DNA of 25,130 bases, taken from contig JAPXTA010000078.1 of NCBI GenBank assembly GCA_033812735.1, forward strand, positions 1-25,130, given 5' to 3'. Source of the DNA: JABFRJ01 sp033812735 (GTDB lineage Bacteria > Pseudomonadota > Alphaproteobacteria > Rhizobiales > Hyphomicrobiaceae). The notes beneath the pieces were generated by a model, which saw only the letters and a list, made by a program, of their open reading frames with translations, was not told the origin of the DNA and did no database searches. The number at the start of each line of letters is the position of its first letter. The stretch's first letter is position 1. Position numbers and translations under genes: made by a program. Below are positions 8,012 to 15,068 of the stretch, one piece after another.

Positions 8012-8467
8012 TCAAGCCTTCGGCGCTTTACGCATGAACGCCTGACGGCGGCATTCGGCGACGAGCTCGCCGCGCTGATTGTAAGCACGGTGGTGAAAAT
8101 CGACGATCCCCGCATCCGGCCGCGACTTGCTCTCGCGTTTCGCAACGACCTCCGTTGCCACCCGCAGAGTGTCGCCGTGAAAGACGGGCTTCGGAAATTT
8201 TACGTCGGTCATGCCGAGATTGCCGATCGTCGTCCCAAGCGTCGTGTCGCTCACGGAGATGCCGATCATCAGCCCAAGCGTGAACAGCGAATTGACGAGC
8301 GGCTTGCCCCACTCGGTACCGGCCGAGAAATGATGATCGATATGCAGCGGCTGCGGATTGTGCGTCATGCAGGAAAAAAGCGTATTGTCCGCTTCCGTGA
8401 CCGTGCGGCGGATGGCGTGGTGCATCTCCTTCCCGATTTCGAATTCCTCGAAATACAGCCCGCGCAT
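8012..8467 (-). CDS. MaoC-like hot-dog acyl-CoA hydratase/dehydratase
   Basis: The 151-residue single hot-dog protein carries the MaoC hydratase region: VTEADNTLFSCMTHN followed by PLHIDHHFSAGTEWGKPLVNS, the segment that supplies the catalytic aspartate and histidine. Such enzymes add water to 2-enoyl-CoA thioesters. The start is ATG 8467 (MRGLYFEEF), preceded by an excellent AGGAGAGG on the minus strand; the frame stays open to 8533, but that addition is not needed. It lies immediately upstream of the CitE-type lyase on the same strand. This hydratase-then-lyase order recalls itaconyl-CoA hydratase/citramalyl-CoA lyase pairs and the mesaconyl-CoA hydratase/methylmalyl-CoA lyase logic. Single-domain length differs from the roughly 340-residue Mch of the ethylmalonyl-CoA pathway. 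Confidence 0.9.
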   Translation of the reverse strand: MRGLYFEEFEIGKEMHHAIRRTVTEADNTLFSCMTHNPQPLHIDHHFSAGTEWGKPLVNSLFTLGLMIGISVSDTTLGTTIGNLGMTDVKFPKPVFHGDTLRVATEVVAKRESKSRPDAGIVDFHHRAYNQRGELVAECRRQAFMRKAPKA

Positions 8468-8540
8468 GTTGCCTCTCCTGGCTGACGCCGTCGTTGACCG
8501 TGTCTGCCTAGCCGTCGTCTGAAAATTGTGCAAGCCGCGA

Positions 8541-8581
8541 TAAAAGAAGGGCGGGGCTGCCCGGTCCTGGGAAACCCCGCC
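8541..8581 (-). terminator. Intrinsic terminator of the solute-binding protein gene
   Basis: On the minus strand a GC-rich 7-base-pair stem (GGCGGGG with CCCCGCC, plus strand 8575-8581 and 8550-8556) is followed by CTTCTTTTA. It lies 26 bases after the stop codon of the substrate-binding protein gene. Stem plus T-rich tail is the standard rho-independent arrangement. The loop can form a smaller inner CCC/GGG stem. Confidence 0.75.
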
Positions 8582-8606
8582 GATCGATTATGCGAGCAAC
8601 GTAAGA

Positions 8607-10205
8607 TTAGGTCTTTTTCACATTCCAGAAGAACGGCAGCGGACCCTTAACGATGCCCTCGACGTTACTGCGCCAAGCCTGGTAGCTGACGAAGTGACCG
8701 GTCGGAACGTAGACGACGTTGTCCACCGCGGCCTTATTGAGGCGTCCGACGATCGTCTTTTCTTCATCGAGCGACTTTGCGTCGAACCAGGCTTCGACTT
8801 CCTTCTCGACCTCGGGGACATTTGGCCACCCAAACCAAGCCTTGTCGCCGTTGGCGCGGATCGCCGTGTAGCTTGCCGGGTTCACACAGTCGGCACCGGC
8901 ATGCCATGTGTGGAACATACCCCAGCCGCCTTGGCCCGGAGGATTCTTGGAGGCGCGCCGCTGGCCGACGGTGCCCCAGTCTGTCGCGACGAAATCGACG
9001 GTCATGCCGATCTTCTTCAACAGGTCGGCCGTCACTTCGCCCATCGCCTTGGTGATGATCTGGTCTTGAGCAACCACGCACGTCACCGGCTGGCCAGAGT
9101 AGCCACTCTCGGCAAGTAGCTTCTTCGCCCGCTCGATGTCAGGCTTCTTCAGCGCAGCTCCGCCCTCTTCCGTGTAGAGGGAGGTTCCCGGCGTGAAGTA
9201 GCCGCCAAGCGACTTCCAGAGGCTATCGTCTGAGCCGACGACCGCCCGCATGTAGTCTTCCTGGTTGAGCGCCGCGAGTACCGCCTGCCGCACCTTCAGA
9301 TTGTTGAACGGCGGATGCAGGTGGTTCAAGCGGAACGACCCGATATTGCCGAGCGGGTCCGCGATATCGACTTTGATGTTACGGTTGCGCTTGAGAACCG
9401 GAATGAGGTCCGGCAGCGGCGTTTCCCACCAATCCACTTCGCCGTTCTGAAGTGCGGCGGAAGCGGTGGCCGGGTCGGGCATGATGATCCATTCGATGCG
9501 ATCGACCAGCATGTTCTTGCCGCCCGATAGCCAGCTCGACGGTTCTTGACGCGGCTGATAGTCAGCGAACTTCTCGAACACGGCTTTGGCGCCCGGCACC
9601 CATTCGCCACGCGCGAACTTCATCGGACCCGAACCGATGTACTCCTCGATCTGTTTGAACGGATCGGTCTTCGCGATACGTTCCGGCATGATGAAGGCGG
9701 CCGGCGTATTGTTCTTGCCGAGTGCGTAAAGCAGCTTCGGATAGGGCTTCGACAGCACCAGCTTGACGGTGCGGTCGTCGACGGCCACCAACTCTTTCTG
9801 GATAGCCTTCACCATGAGGCCCATCGGATCGCGAGACCACCAGCGCTCGATACTGGCGACAACGTCCTTGGCGAGAACGGGCGAGCCGTCGTGGAACTTG
9901 AGACCGGAGCGAAGCTTGAACGTCCACGTCAGACCGTCGCTGGAAACCTCCTCGCTCTCGGCCATCTGCCGCTTCGGCTGCAGGTTTGAATCGACGCCAT
10001 AGAGCATGTCCCAAACAAGGGCGGCGGCGTTGCGAACGACATACTGCGTTCCCCAGATGGGATCGAAGTTGGCGAGGTTTGCCTGCGGCACGAATTTCAG
10101 CGTCTTTGCAGCCGCGCCCTGCGAGATGGCGGGCATCGGAAAGCTGCCGACCGCGAGCGCGCCGGAACCGGCGGCAACGCCCTTGATGAGTGTTCTGCGA
10201 TCCAT
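8607..10205 (-). CDS. Solute-binding protein of a peptide/opine-type ABC transporter (SBP_bac_5)
   Basis: A 532-residue periplasmic binding protein of the DppA/OppA class, which captures peptides, opines or related solutes for an ABC importer. The N-terminus is Tat-like (DRRTLIKG, then AVGSFPMPAIS). The family features are visible: SSDGLTWTFKLRSGLKFHDGSPV, RQAVLAALNQEDYM, and a final FVSYQAWRSNVEGI stretch. The start is ATG 10205 with AGGGAG 11 bases upstream; a GTG four codons earlier (10217) would sit on that Shine-Dalgarno sequence and is rejected. No permease or ATPase genes adjoin it, and a terminator follows, so it is an orphan binding protein whose partners must be elsewhere. The substrate is not inferable from the sequence. 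Confidence 0.93.
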   Translation of the reverse strand: MDRRTLIKGVAAGSGALAVGSFPMPAISQGAAAKTLKFVPQANLANFDPIWGTQYVVRNAAALVWDMLYGVDSNLQPKRQMAESEEVSSDGLTWTFKLRSGLKFHDGSPVLAKDVVASIERWWSRDPMGLMVKAIQKELVAVDDRTVKLVLSKPYPKLLYALGKNNTPAAFIMPERIAKTDPFKQIEEYIGSGPMKFARGEWVPGAKAVFEKFADYQPRQEPSSWLSGGKNMLVDRIEWIIMPDPATASAALQNGEVDWWETPLPDLIPVLKRNRNIKVDIADPLGNIGSFRLNHLHPPFNNLKVRQAVLAALNQEDYMRAVVGSDDSLWKSLGGYFTPGTSLYTEEGGAALKKPDIERAKKLLAESGYSGQPVTCVVAQDQIITKAMGEVTADLLKKIGMTVDFVATDWGTVGQRRASKNPPGQGGWGMFHTWHAGADCVNPASYTAIRANGDKAWFGWPNVPEVEKEVEAWFDAKSLDEEKTIVGRLNKAAVDNVVYVPTGHFVSYQAWRSNVEGIVKGPLPFFWNVKKT

Positions 10206-10432
10206 AATGCTAGTCACTCCCTTAGGCCCGCGAGAAAGAGGGTTGCCTGCAGGTCCACGAACGAACGCTGCCCAGCACGTTGACGGCCGCGAGCGAGCGG
10301 AGTGCAGCGCGGGGCGGCCAAGCTGTCAAGCGCGCCAATGCCTGTTTTGTAACCAGACCAGCGAACCGCATAGGCACTTTGGAAGCGGTTCTGTCTAATG
10401 TGCAGTGCAGCAACGCCTACGGAGTTGATCAC

Positions 10433-11392
10433 GTGACCAATAGTGCGCCACCCGAACCATCAAGTTTCCGCATTGGTATCGATCTCGGCGGCACGAAGAT
10501 CGCGGGCGCCCTACTCGGGCCGGCTGGCGACATCCGCGCTGAAATGAGGGTGGCCGCCCCGAAAGGATCGCCGCAAGCGACGGTCGAAGCGGTTGCGGGC
10601 CTCGTCGCGGCGCTAGAACAAGCGGCAGGCATTCACTCCGGCGCTGCGACCGTCGGCGTCGGCATGCCCGGTTCACCGTCCCCCAGCACCGGCCTGATCC
10701 GGAACGCCAACTCGGTCTGGCTGAACGGCACCACGTTCGAGGCAGATCTCGCCACCGCCCTCGGCCGGGCGGTCAGGGTCGCAAACGATGCCAACTGTTT
10801 TGCACTCTCGGAAGCAACGGATGGCGCTGGCGCGGATGCCAAAACGGTCTTCGGTGTCATTGTCGGTACCGGATGTGGCGGCGGAGTTGTGGTCGACGGT
10901 AAGTTGCTGGTCGGACGTCACGGGATCGCCGGCGAATGGGGCCACTGCCCTCTCCCGTGGGCCGGTACCGGCGAGCATCCGGGCGAGCGATGCTGGTGCG
11001 GCCGTTACGGATGCATGGAAACGTGGGTGTCGGGGACCGCGCTCGCAGCCGACCATGCGCGAGTCACCGGAAACGTCCTCAGCGGTGAAGCCGTCGCCAT
11101 TGCCGCCGCAGCAGGCGATATCGGCGCCCGTGCATCGCTCGACCGGCATGCAAGCCGGCTCGCCCGGGGTCTCGCCATGATCTCGAACATCCTCGATCCC
11201 GACGTCATCGTCCTTGGTGGCGGGCTGTCCAAGCTCGGCCACCTCTATAGCGACCTGCCCCGGCTCATGGCGCCCTATATGCTCACGAGCGAGGCAGTAC
11301 CGCAGATCCGCCCCCCTCGTTGGGGCGATGCCGGCGGCGTTCGCGGCGCAGCTTGGCTCTGGAACGACCGGTTCCAGACAACAAAGCTCTAG
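10433..11392 (+). CDS. ROK-family sugar kinase (fructokinase / N-acetylhexosamine kinase type)
   Basis: A 319-residue ROK kinase that would phosphorylate a hexose or N-acetyl hexosamine with ATP. Seen: phosphate-binding IGIDLGGTK at residues 14-22, the catalytic NDANCFAL, the GEWGH motif and the zinc-binding CWCGRYGCMETWVSGTAL, which is the ROK signature. No N-terminal helix-turn-helix is present, so it is an enzyme rather than a ROK repressor. The start is taken as GTG 10433 with ACGGAG 8 bases upstream; the frame stays open to 10280, but the extra 51 residues are unlike the family. It is divergent from the binding-protein gene with 227 bases between, in which I see no clear promoter. Substrate is uncertain (fructose, glucose or GlcNAc). 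Confidence 0.93.
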   Translation: MTNSAPPEPSSFRIGIDLGGTKIAGALLGPAGDIRAEMRVAAPKGSPQATVEAVAGLVAALEQAAGIHSGAATVGVGMPGSPSPSTGLIRNANSVWLNGTTFEADLATALGRAVRVANDANCFALSEATDGAGADAKTVFGVIVGTGCGGGVVVDGKLLVGRHGIAGEWGHCPLPWAGTGEHPGERCWCGRYGCMETWVSGTALAADHARVTGNVLSGEAVAIAAAAGDIGARASLDRHASRLARGLAMISNILDPDVIVLGGGLSKLGHLYSDLPRLMAPYMLTSEAVPQIRPPRWGDAGGVRGAAWLWNDRFQTTKL

Positions 11393-11430
11393 AGCGTTTG
11401 AAAAAACGGACCGCTCCTTAGGAGTTCTTT
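11391..11430 (+). terminator. Weak hairpins after the ROK kinase gene
   Basis: GAGCG (11392-11396) can pair with CGCTC (11412-11416), and a small CTCC-TTA-GGAG hairpin (11414-11424) is followed by TTCTTT. Both stems are short and they compete with each other. This may be a weak terminator, or a worn copy of the AGAGCG-type intergenic palindromes common in Hyphomicrobiales. Confidence 0.3.
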
Positions 11431-11464
11431 AAACCACCCATCGGCATGATCGAGCGAAAGGCTG

Positions 11465-11498
11465 CCTGTGCACTGACAGGATTTCCCGTCAGCGTGCA
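11465..11498 (+). other. Two mutually exclusive hairpins in the tandem-PilZ gene leader
   Basis: CCTGT (11465-11469) pairs with ACAGG (11476-11480). Alternatively TGCA-CTGAC (11469-11477) pairs with GTCAG-cg-TGCA (11488-11498), with a two-base bulge. The two share bases, so only one can form at once. They lie 46 bases before the start codon. No known riboswitch motif is recognised, and short stems like these can arise by chance. Confidence 0.3.
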
Positions 11499-11543
11499 GC
11501 AAAAACGGGTCGCAGCGCCCCAATAAGCTCAAAGGTCCTGCCC

Positions 11544-12203
11544 ATGTCGCTGCCGTCGCTTACCCCGCAAGCCGCCCCCGCCACAGGGTTTGGTCGCAAA
11601 TCCAAGACGCTTGCGTCCCGGATCGTGCCTGACCGGCGCCGGCATAAGCGCGTCGCCGTCACGCTTCTCGGCCGCTTCATGCGCGAGAACCGTCAGGAAT
11701 ACCCCTGCAAGCTCCACGATATCTCGGTCGGGGGAGCCGCCATAAAGTCGCCGGTAGAGCTCGCCCTCGGCGAACGGATCGTGGCCTATTTCGACCACAT
11801 CGGCGGCATCGAAGGTGAAGTCATTCGCATCATGGATGACGGCAGCGGCTTCGCCATGAAGCTCGTCGCAACCCAGCACAAGCGCGAAAAACTCGCAGCT
11901 CAACTCACGTTTCTGCTCAATCGCCACGAGCTCACCGACATCGGCGAACGCCGGCACGAACGGCTCTCCCCGAAAAACGTAAGCCAAACGCTGACGCTCG
12001 ATGAAGGCATCACGATTGCCTGCCGGGTCATCGATTTCTCGTTGTCCGGTGCCTCGATCGCGACGGCCGCTCGCCCCGCCCTCGGCACCGAAGTCAAGCT
12101 CGGCAACTTGCGCTCGAAGGTCGTCCGCCACCACGGCGAAGGCATCGCAGTGCAATTCGTCGATGTTCAGAATCCCAATGCACTTCGCCGCTACTTCGGC
12201 TGA
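11544..12203 (+). CDS. Tandem PilZ-domain protein, predicted c-di-GMP receptor
   Basis: A 219-residue soluble protein with two PilZ domains in a row. Domain 1 (about residues 30-110) has the RxxxR arginines in RRRHKR (31-36) and DISVGG at 59-64. Domain 2 (about 135-208) has RRHER (136-140) and DFSLSG at 164-169. Both halves therefore keep the complete RxxxR plus D/NxSxxG signature that binds cyclic di-GMP in known PilZ proteins. No membrane segment, signal peptide or enzymatic domain is present, so it should act as a cytoplasmic adaptor. The output partner is not visible. The next gene downstream encodes a BTLCP cysteine peptidase, a family whose best-known member (LapG) is controlled by c-di-GMP, but through a different receptor. 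A joint role is inference. Confidence 0.92.
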   Translation: MSLPSLTPQAAPATGFGRKSKTLASRIVPDRRRHKRVAVTLLGRFMRENRQEYPCKLHDISVGGAAIKSPVELALGERIVAYFDHIGGIEGEVIRIMDDGSGFAMKLVATQHKREKLAAQLTFLLNRHELTDIGERRHERLSPKNVSQTLTLDEGITIACRVIDFSLSGASIATAARPALGTEVKLGNLRSKVVRHHGEGIAVQFVDVQNPNALRRYFG

Positions 12204-12236
12204 TGAGGGTTCGCCGCCACAATGACCGGAATTCGT

Positions 12237-12277
12237 ACAATTCGAGACACTTTGACGTCCAATTCGTCTCGAATTGT
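12237..12277. promoter_or_regulatory. 12-base inverted repeat with repeated AATTCG half-sites
   Basis: ACAATTCGAGAC (12237-12248) and its exact complement GTCTCGAATTGT (12266-12277) flank a 17-base spacer. Inside the right arm lies a second dyad, AATTCG-TCT-CGAATT (12261-12275). A further AATTCG occurs at 12230-12235. There is no T-run afterwards, so terminator function is doubtful. The position 38 bases before the BTLCP start, with TTGACG at 12252-12257 in the spacer, suits an operator or structured leader. No regulator is recognised. Confidence 0.6.
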
Positions 12278-12314
12278 TGCGCCCGGTTTCACGATGTTCG
12301 GGTGAGACCGTGTT

Positions 12315-13013
12315 ATGAGTAAAGTGTTCCGAGGGGTGTTGCGTATGCGGTGCGTAGGGCGAACCATAGTGTTCGCGGGCGTCATGCTCGCTTCAGGGGT
12401 TGCGGCGGTAGCCGACCCCATCAAGACCGCATCACTCAACCCTAGTGTCTCGCAGGATCGTGCCTCACCATACCTGCGCGTCTTCGGTGTCACACAGCCG
12501 CCCTACGGTTTCGTCGACTTCTGCAACCGGGTACCCGCCGAGTGTAACGACGGCGCACCCGAAGAGTTGCGCAAAGCCGGCAACAGCGATCATGTCTCCG
12601 AACTTGATCGCGTTAATCGCAAGATCAATCGCGAAGTCGAGCCGATGAGCGATAAGGACCTCTACGGGGTCAACGAGTTTTGGACATTGCCGAAAAGCGG
12701 CAAGGGCGACTGCGAGGACTACGTGCTGCTCAAGCGGCAAGTGCTCATGAAATCTGGCTGGCCCGCGAGTGCGCTGCTCATCACGGTCGTTCTCGACGAA
12801 CGCGGCGAAGGTCATGCGGTACTCACTGCCCGCACGGCAAGCGGCGATTATATCCTCGACAATAAGACCGATGAGATGCGCCTGTGGTATCAAACGCCCT
12901 ATCGGTTCGTGATGCGTCAGTCCTACCTCAATCCCCGCCTCTGGATGACGCTCGACCCGAAGGAAGCTTCCCCGTCAGTGCCGATCGCCGGCATGCGGCC
13001 GTCGGGTCACTGA
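12315..13013 (+). CDS. Transglutaminase-like cysteine peptidase (BTLCP family, periplasmic)
   Basis: A 232-residue exported protein of the bacterial transglutaminase-like cysteine peptidase family (PF06035), which includes LapG. The hydrophobic stretch RTIVFAGVMLASGVAAVA is a signal peptide. The predicted catalytic triad is complete: C133 in KGDCEDY, H167 in EGHAVL and D182 in YILDNKT (numbered from 12315). The start is ambiguous. ATG 12315 has GGTGAG 8 bases upstream, and ATG 12345 has GAGGGG 8 bases upstream and still leaves a good signal peptide. Small members like this one are common in Hyphomicrobiales and their substrates are largely unknown. No LapA-like adhesin or LapD-like receptor is in the window. 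A terminator follows. Confidence 0.93.
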   Translation: MSKVFRGVLRMRCVGRTIVFAGVMLASGVAAVADPIKTASLNPSVSQDRASPYLRVFGVTQPPYGFVDFCNRVPAECNDGAPEELRKAGNSDHVSELDRVNRKINREVEPMSDKDLYGVNEFWTLPKSGKGDCEDYVLLKRQVLMKSGWPASALLITVVLDERGEGHAVLTARTASGDYILDNKTDEMRLWYQTPYRFVMRQSYLNPRLWMTLDPKEASPSVPIAGMRPSGH

Positions 13014-13040
13014 CCGTTTGAGGAATTGCTGAAAACTAGC

Positions 13041-13063
13041 AAAGCCGGCCGCAAGCCGGCTTT
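13041..13063. terminator. Bidirectional terminator between BTLCP gene and RNA methyltransferase gene
   Basis: A perfect 9-base-pair stem AAAGCCGGC/GCCGGCTTT with a five-base CGCAA loop sits between two convergent genes. The A and T ends give a short T-run on each strand, and the minus side continues with TTTGCTAGTTTTC. Confidence 0.8.
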
Positions 13064-13070
13064 CGCTATA

Positions 13071-14318
13071 TCAGGGCTTCCGTTTGGAAGAGCGCCGCAG
13101 ACACGCGACAGCTTCGACATGATCGGACCAGACAAACTGGTCGATGGGGCGCAACCAATCGAGCTTGAATCCAGCATCGATCAGCGCTTTGACATCGCGG
13201 GCCATCGTCGCCGGATTGCACGACACCATCGCAACGACGGAGATCGCCGACTTCGCGAGCATCTCCGTTTGCGCCTTCGCGCCAGCACGCGGCGGATCGA
13301 TAACGGCAGCGTCGAAGCCCTCGAGCTCCTTGACGGAGAGCGGCTCCCGGAAAAGGTCCCGCACCTTCGTCTCGACAGGCTTAAGTCCAGGCTCACGCTT
13401 CGCCGCCGCCAGGAGCGAGGCAAGCGAGGCCTTCTCGCTATCGACCGCCAGCACCCTCGCGGATGCGGCCAACGGCAATGTCAGGGTGCCCAGGCCCGAA
13501 AAAAGATCGACAACCCTTTTCGATTTGCCGACCGCCGCCATGACGTTCGAAACAATCGCCTGCTCCGCGGCTGCCGCGGCCTGAAAGAACGCGCCCGGTG
13601 GCAGTTCGACATGGCCGCGCATCACCGGCAGAACCGCGGTCGCACGTTCGACGATGATATCGTTGCCGATCGTCAAGCGCGCCGCACCGGCCTCGGCTGC
13701 ACGCTCGGCAACCTTCCGCCGCGTCTCGACATCGAGCGCTTTGACTTTCCCCATCAGAACGACATCGAGGCCATCCGGCAAATCCGCGACATGCAGGCGG
13801 GTGTCCTCGTCGAAGCCGCCCAACGCTGCGGCAAGGCGCGAGAGAGCGGGCAAAGCCGACGCGATCTTGGGCGTGATCACATGGCATTCGCTGATCGGCA
13901 CGAAAGCGTGCGAGCCGCGCGCGTGAAAGCCGAGCCGTACTTCGGCGGGCTTGCGAGGCTCCCGCACGCGCGTGAGTGCAAACGTGACACGACGACGGCT
14001 CGCAGCCGGCACCGTGACCAACGGATCGAGATCAGGTTGCAATCCCTGCTGGCGAAACGCCTGAATGACGAGGTCACGCTTCCAAGCTGCATAAAGGGAC
14101 GAACTCATGTGCTGCGCAATGCAGCCGCCGCAAGTCCCGAAATGACGGCAGGCAGGTTCACGCCGTTCCGGCGAAGAAGGCCCAACGCGCCCGAGCGTAA
14201 CAGCGTCGTAGACTTCGCCGGGAAGTCCTCCGGCAACGAAGATTGCCGCTCCGTCACGGCCCCTCGCAATGCCATCACCGCTCGATCCCAGCGCTTCGAT
14301 TTTCAATGGTTCGCTCAC
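13071..14318 (-). CDS. RlmD/TrmA-family RNA (uracil-5-)-methyltransferase with Fe-S cluster
   Basis: A 415-residue SAM-dependent enzyme predicted to make 5-methyluridine in 23S rRNA (RlmD/RlmC type). The N-terminal 50 residues look like a TRAM domain. Four cysteines in the RlmD pattern, C57, C63, C66 (CRHFGTCGGC) and C145 (ECHVI), should hold a [4Fe-4S] cluster; TrmA lacks it, so an rRNA target is favoured. The Rossmann motif DLFSGLGTL begins near 271, DPPRAG is at 341-346, and the catalytic cysteine is C367 in VSCNPATMARD. The start is GTG 14318: its GTGA overlaps the TGA of tlyA by four bases, implying translational coupling. The open frame up to 14417 is inside tlyA and is not used. Which uridine is modified cannot be told from the sequence. 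Confidence 0.92.
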   Translation of the reverse strand: MSEPLKIEALGSSGDGIARGRDGAAIFVAGGLPGEVYDAVTLGRVGPSSPERREPACRHFGTCGGCIAQHMSSSLYAAWKRDLVIQAFRQQGLQPDLDPLVTVPAASRRRVTFALTRVREPRKPAEVRLGFHARGSHAFVPISECHVITPKIASALPALSRLAAALGGFDEDTRLHVADLPDGLDVVLMGKVKALDVETRRKVAERAAEAGAARLTIGNDIIVERATAVLPVMRGHVELPPGAFFQAAAAAEQAIVSNVMAAVGKSKRVVDLFSGLGTLTLPLAASARVLAVDSEKASLASLLAAAKREPGLKPVETKVRDLFREPLSVKELEGFDAAVIDPPRAGAKAQTEMLAKSAISVVAMVSCNPATMARDVKALIDAGFKLDWLRPIDQFVWSDHVEAVACLRRSSKRKP

Positions 14319-15040
14319 AGCTTCACCGCGCCGATCAGATATTCTTCGTTGCCGTCGCCACCCTTGAGTGGCGACACCGCCCGTCCTTTGACGAGCCATC
14401 CAGTTTGGCTGAGCCACGCGGCAACGTCGTTCACGGTCCGCGCCCTCACCGCCTCGTCGCGAACGATACCACCTTTGGCAATATTCTCCCGCCCGGCTTC
14501 GAACTGCGGTTTCACCAGGGCAATGAGCGACGCGCCTTGAACCGCCAGCGACAGCGCCGGACCAAGCGCCTTGGCAAGTGATATGAAACTCAGATCCGTC
14601 ACGACAACATCGATGCGGTCAGGCACCATCCGGCCGTCGAGATCGCGCGCATCGGTCTCCTCCAGCGAGACGACGCGGGGATCGGACCGCAACGCTTCGT
14701 GCAACTGTGCCCGCCCAACATCGACTGCGTAAACCTTCGCCGCACCGCGATCGAGCAGTACTTGGGTAAAGCCGCCGGTGGATGATCCGACATCGAGACA
14801 GATGCGCTGATCGACCTCGATGCCGAATGCCTCTAATCCCGCGACAAGCTTCTCTGCGCCCCGCGAGACATACCCGGCAGAAACGCTATCGACGATGATT
14901 GTCGCGGCGTCGGCAACGATTGCCGCAGGTTTCGTCGCGATCCGGCCGTCGATCGTAACCAACCCACGCAAAATCAGGTCACGCGCCCGCGAGCGCGTAG
15001 CGACAAGCTTTCTCTCGACGAGGATCTGATCGAGACGCAT
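14315..15040 (-). CDS. tlyA: TlyA-family rRNA 2'-O-methyltransferase
   Basis: A 241-residue protein with an N-terminal S4 RNA-binding domain (MRLDQILVERKL, about residues 1-60) and a FtsJ-like methyltransferase domain whose SAM loop is LDVGSSTGGFTQ near residue 82. In other bacteria TlyA methylates ribose in 16S and 23S rRNA; the old name hemolysin A is misleading. The start is ATG 15040 with GGAAGG about 10 bases upstream; an in-frame GTG at 15076 lies inside moaD. It overlaps the following RlmD-like methyltransferase by four bases, so two rRNA-modifying enzymes are made together. Here it follows moaD, not dxs as in many alphaproteobacteria. Confidence 0.94.
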   Translation of the reverse strand: MRLDQILVERKLVATRSRARDLILRGLVTIDGRIATKPAAIVADAATIIVDSVSAGYVSRGAEKLVAGLEAFGIEVDQRICLDVGSSTGGFTQVLLDRGAAKVYAVDVGRAQLHEALRSDPRVVSLEETDARDLDGRMVPDRIDVVVTDLSFISLAKALGPALSLAVQGASLIALVKPQFEAGRENIAKGGIVRDEAVRARTVNDVAAWLSQTGWLVKGRAVSPLKGGDGNEEYLIGAVKL

Positions 15041-15068
15041 GCAGCACCGGCCTTCCGCCAAAACCGGC

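Noticed and set aside
10280..10432. N-terminal extension of the ROK kinase by 51 residues
   Set aside because: The extension has no helix-turn-helix or family similarity, while the GTG at 10433 has a good Shine-Dalgarno sequence and gives the normal kinase length.
11461..11543. c-di-GMP riboswitch in the tandem-PilZ leader
   Set aside because: The stems lack the conserved core bases of either known c-di-GMP riboswitch class as I remember them.
13026..14540. Open frame of 504 residues on the plus strand
   Set aside because: It mirrors the RlmD-like methyltransferase and tlyA genes, whose catalytic motifs are clear on the minus strand; the plus product is Arg/His-rich and unlike any family.
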